Shown here: piece by piece, positions 5,974 through 6,154 of the stretch | Layout: the number at the start of each line of letters is the position of its first letter | How positions within the stretch are numbered: the stretch's first letter is position 1 | DNA from: Desulfocapsa sp. | GTDB taxonomy: Bacteria > Desulfobacterota > Desulfobulbia > Desulfobulbales > Desulfocapsaceae | Direction of reading: 5' to 3' | Assembly (NCBI GenBank): GCA_030635405.1 | Contig: DAOVZA010000148.1 | Coordinates: 1 to 6,154 of the forward strand | Length of the DNA: 6,154 nucleotides | The notes under the pieces: model-generated | What the model was told of the DNA's origin: nothing | Seen by the model: the letters and a program-made list of their open reading frames with translations, nothing else | Database searches by the model: none | Made by a program: the position numbers and the translations under genes

Positions 5974-6154
5974 TCAAACACCAAACAGAAAAATTGAGCC
6001 AAGTCCGCCCAGAAAATACAGGATTCTGATTAGAATTGAACCCTCTCCTATCAAGCTTTTACCAAGCAGCCAAAGACCAAAACCGATCTTAACAAAGGCA
6101 ATTGCTGCAAGAACTGAGTGTGTTACCGGGGTAAGAAGATGAGGATTTGCGACA
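5974..6154 (-). CDS. Unrecognised small membrane protein, C-terminal 59 residues
   Basis: The frame is open from the right edge to a TGA at 5976-5974; no start is visible, so the gene begins outside the window. The visible 59 residues are strongly hydrophobic with two probable membrane helices: about 14-34 (VLAAIAFVKIGFGLWLLG) and about 40-58 (ILIRILYFLGGLGSIFLFG), joined by the short polar turn 'KSLIGEG'. The clean alternation of hydrophobic helices with a glycine-rich end and no charged interruption looks like real protein rather than chance reading. I do not recognise the family. It runs in the same direction as glpR, with 137 nt between its stop and the glpR start; this gap holds the glpR promoter, so it is probably a separate unit and need not be related to glycerol. 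Confidence 0.6.
   Translation of the reverse strand, partial: VANPHLLTPVTHSVLAAIAFVKIGFGLWLLGKSLIGEGSILIRILYFLGGLGSIFLFGV

Noticed and set aside
1..6154. CRISPR arrays, tRNA or rRNA genes, insertion sequences, phage or defence genes
   Set aside because: No repeat arrays, RNA-gene cores, transposase motifs or terminal repeats are visible; the window is nearly filled by metabolic and transport genes.

Overview
The window holds one long minus-strand gene cluster for uptake and oxidation of glycerol or glycerol 3-phosphate. In transcription order (right to left) it contains the 3' end of an unrecognised small membrane-protein gene, a DeoR-family repressor (glpR), aerobic-type glycerol-3-phosphate dehydrogenase (glpD), two ABC-transporter ATPases (glpS, glpT) and two inner-membrane permeases (glpP, and glpQ cut by the left edge). 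The order glpR-glpD-glpS-glpT-glpP-glpQ matches the rhizobial glycerol ABC-transporter operon. There, glpU (small membrane protein) and glpV (periplasmic binding protein) follow, and they would be expected just beyond position 1. These names follow the rhizobial scheme; this GlpT, GlpQ and GlpP are not the E. coli proteins with the same symbols.

Layout: 5974-6154 is the partial upstream gene. 5837-5973 is a dense control region with a near-consensus sigma70 promoter (TTGACA, 17 nt, AATAAT) reading into glpR, a CGAA-GT-TTCG inverted repeat inside the promoter spacer, a 26-bp near-perfect palindrome abutting the -35 box, and an 8-bp hairpin beyond it. 5069-5836 is glpR. 4912-5068 is a 157-nt gap with several CGAAA/TCG motifs that may be GlpR sites. 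From 4911 down to the left edge the genes glpD-glpS-glpT-glpP-glpQ are packed with gaps of 0, 13, -4 and 1 nt, so translational coupling is likely.

Working model: the ABC transporter brings in glycerol, a glycerol kinase encoded outside the window makes glycerol 3-phosphate, and GlpD oxidises this to dihydroxyacetone phosphate while feeding electrons to the quinone pool. GlpR represses the cluster, including its own promoter, until glycerol 3-phosphate accumulates. The two ATPases are complementary: GlpT has a normal Walker A and H-loop but a ruined signature motif, whereas GlpS has a normal signature but no H-loop histidine. The transporter should therefore have one competent and one degenerate ATP site.

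Organism: the proteins, the SD-type ribosome sites and the quinone-linked GlpD indicate a Gram-negative bacterium, probably a proteobacterium in the broad sense. Base composition is moderate and slightly AT-leaning by eye, which argues against a typical GC-rich Rhizobium. A desulfobacterial or gammaproteobacterial host is possible but cannot be decided from this sequence. The genes belong to known families; the less ordinary parts are the ATPase asymmetry, the palindromes in the glpR control region and the unassigned edge gene.
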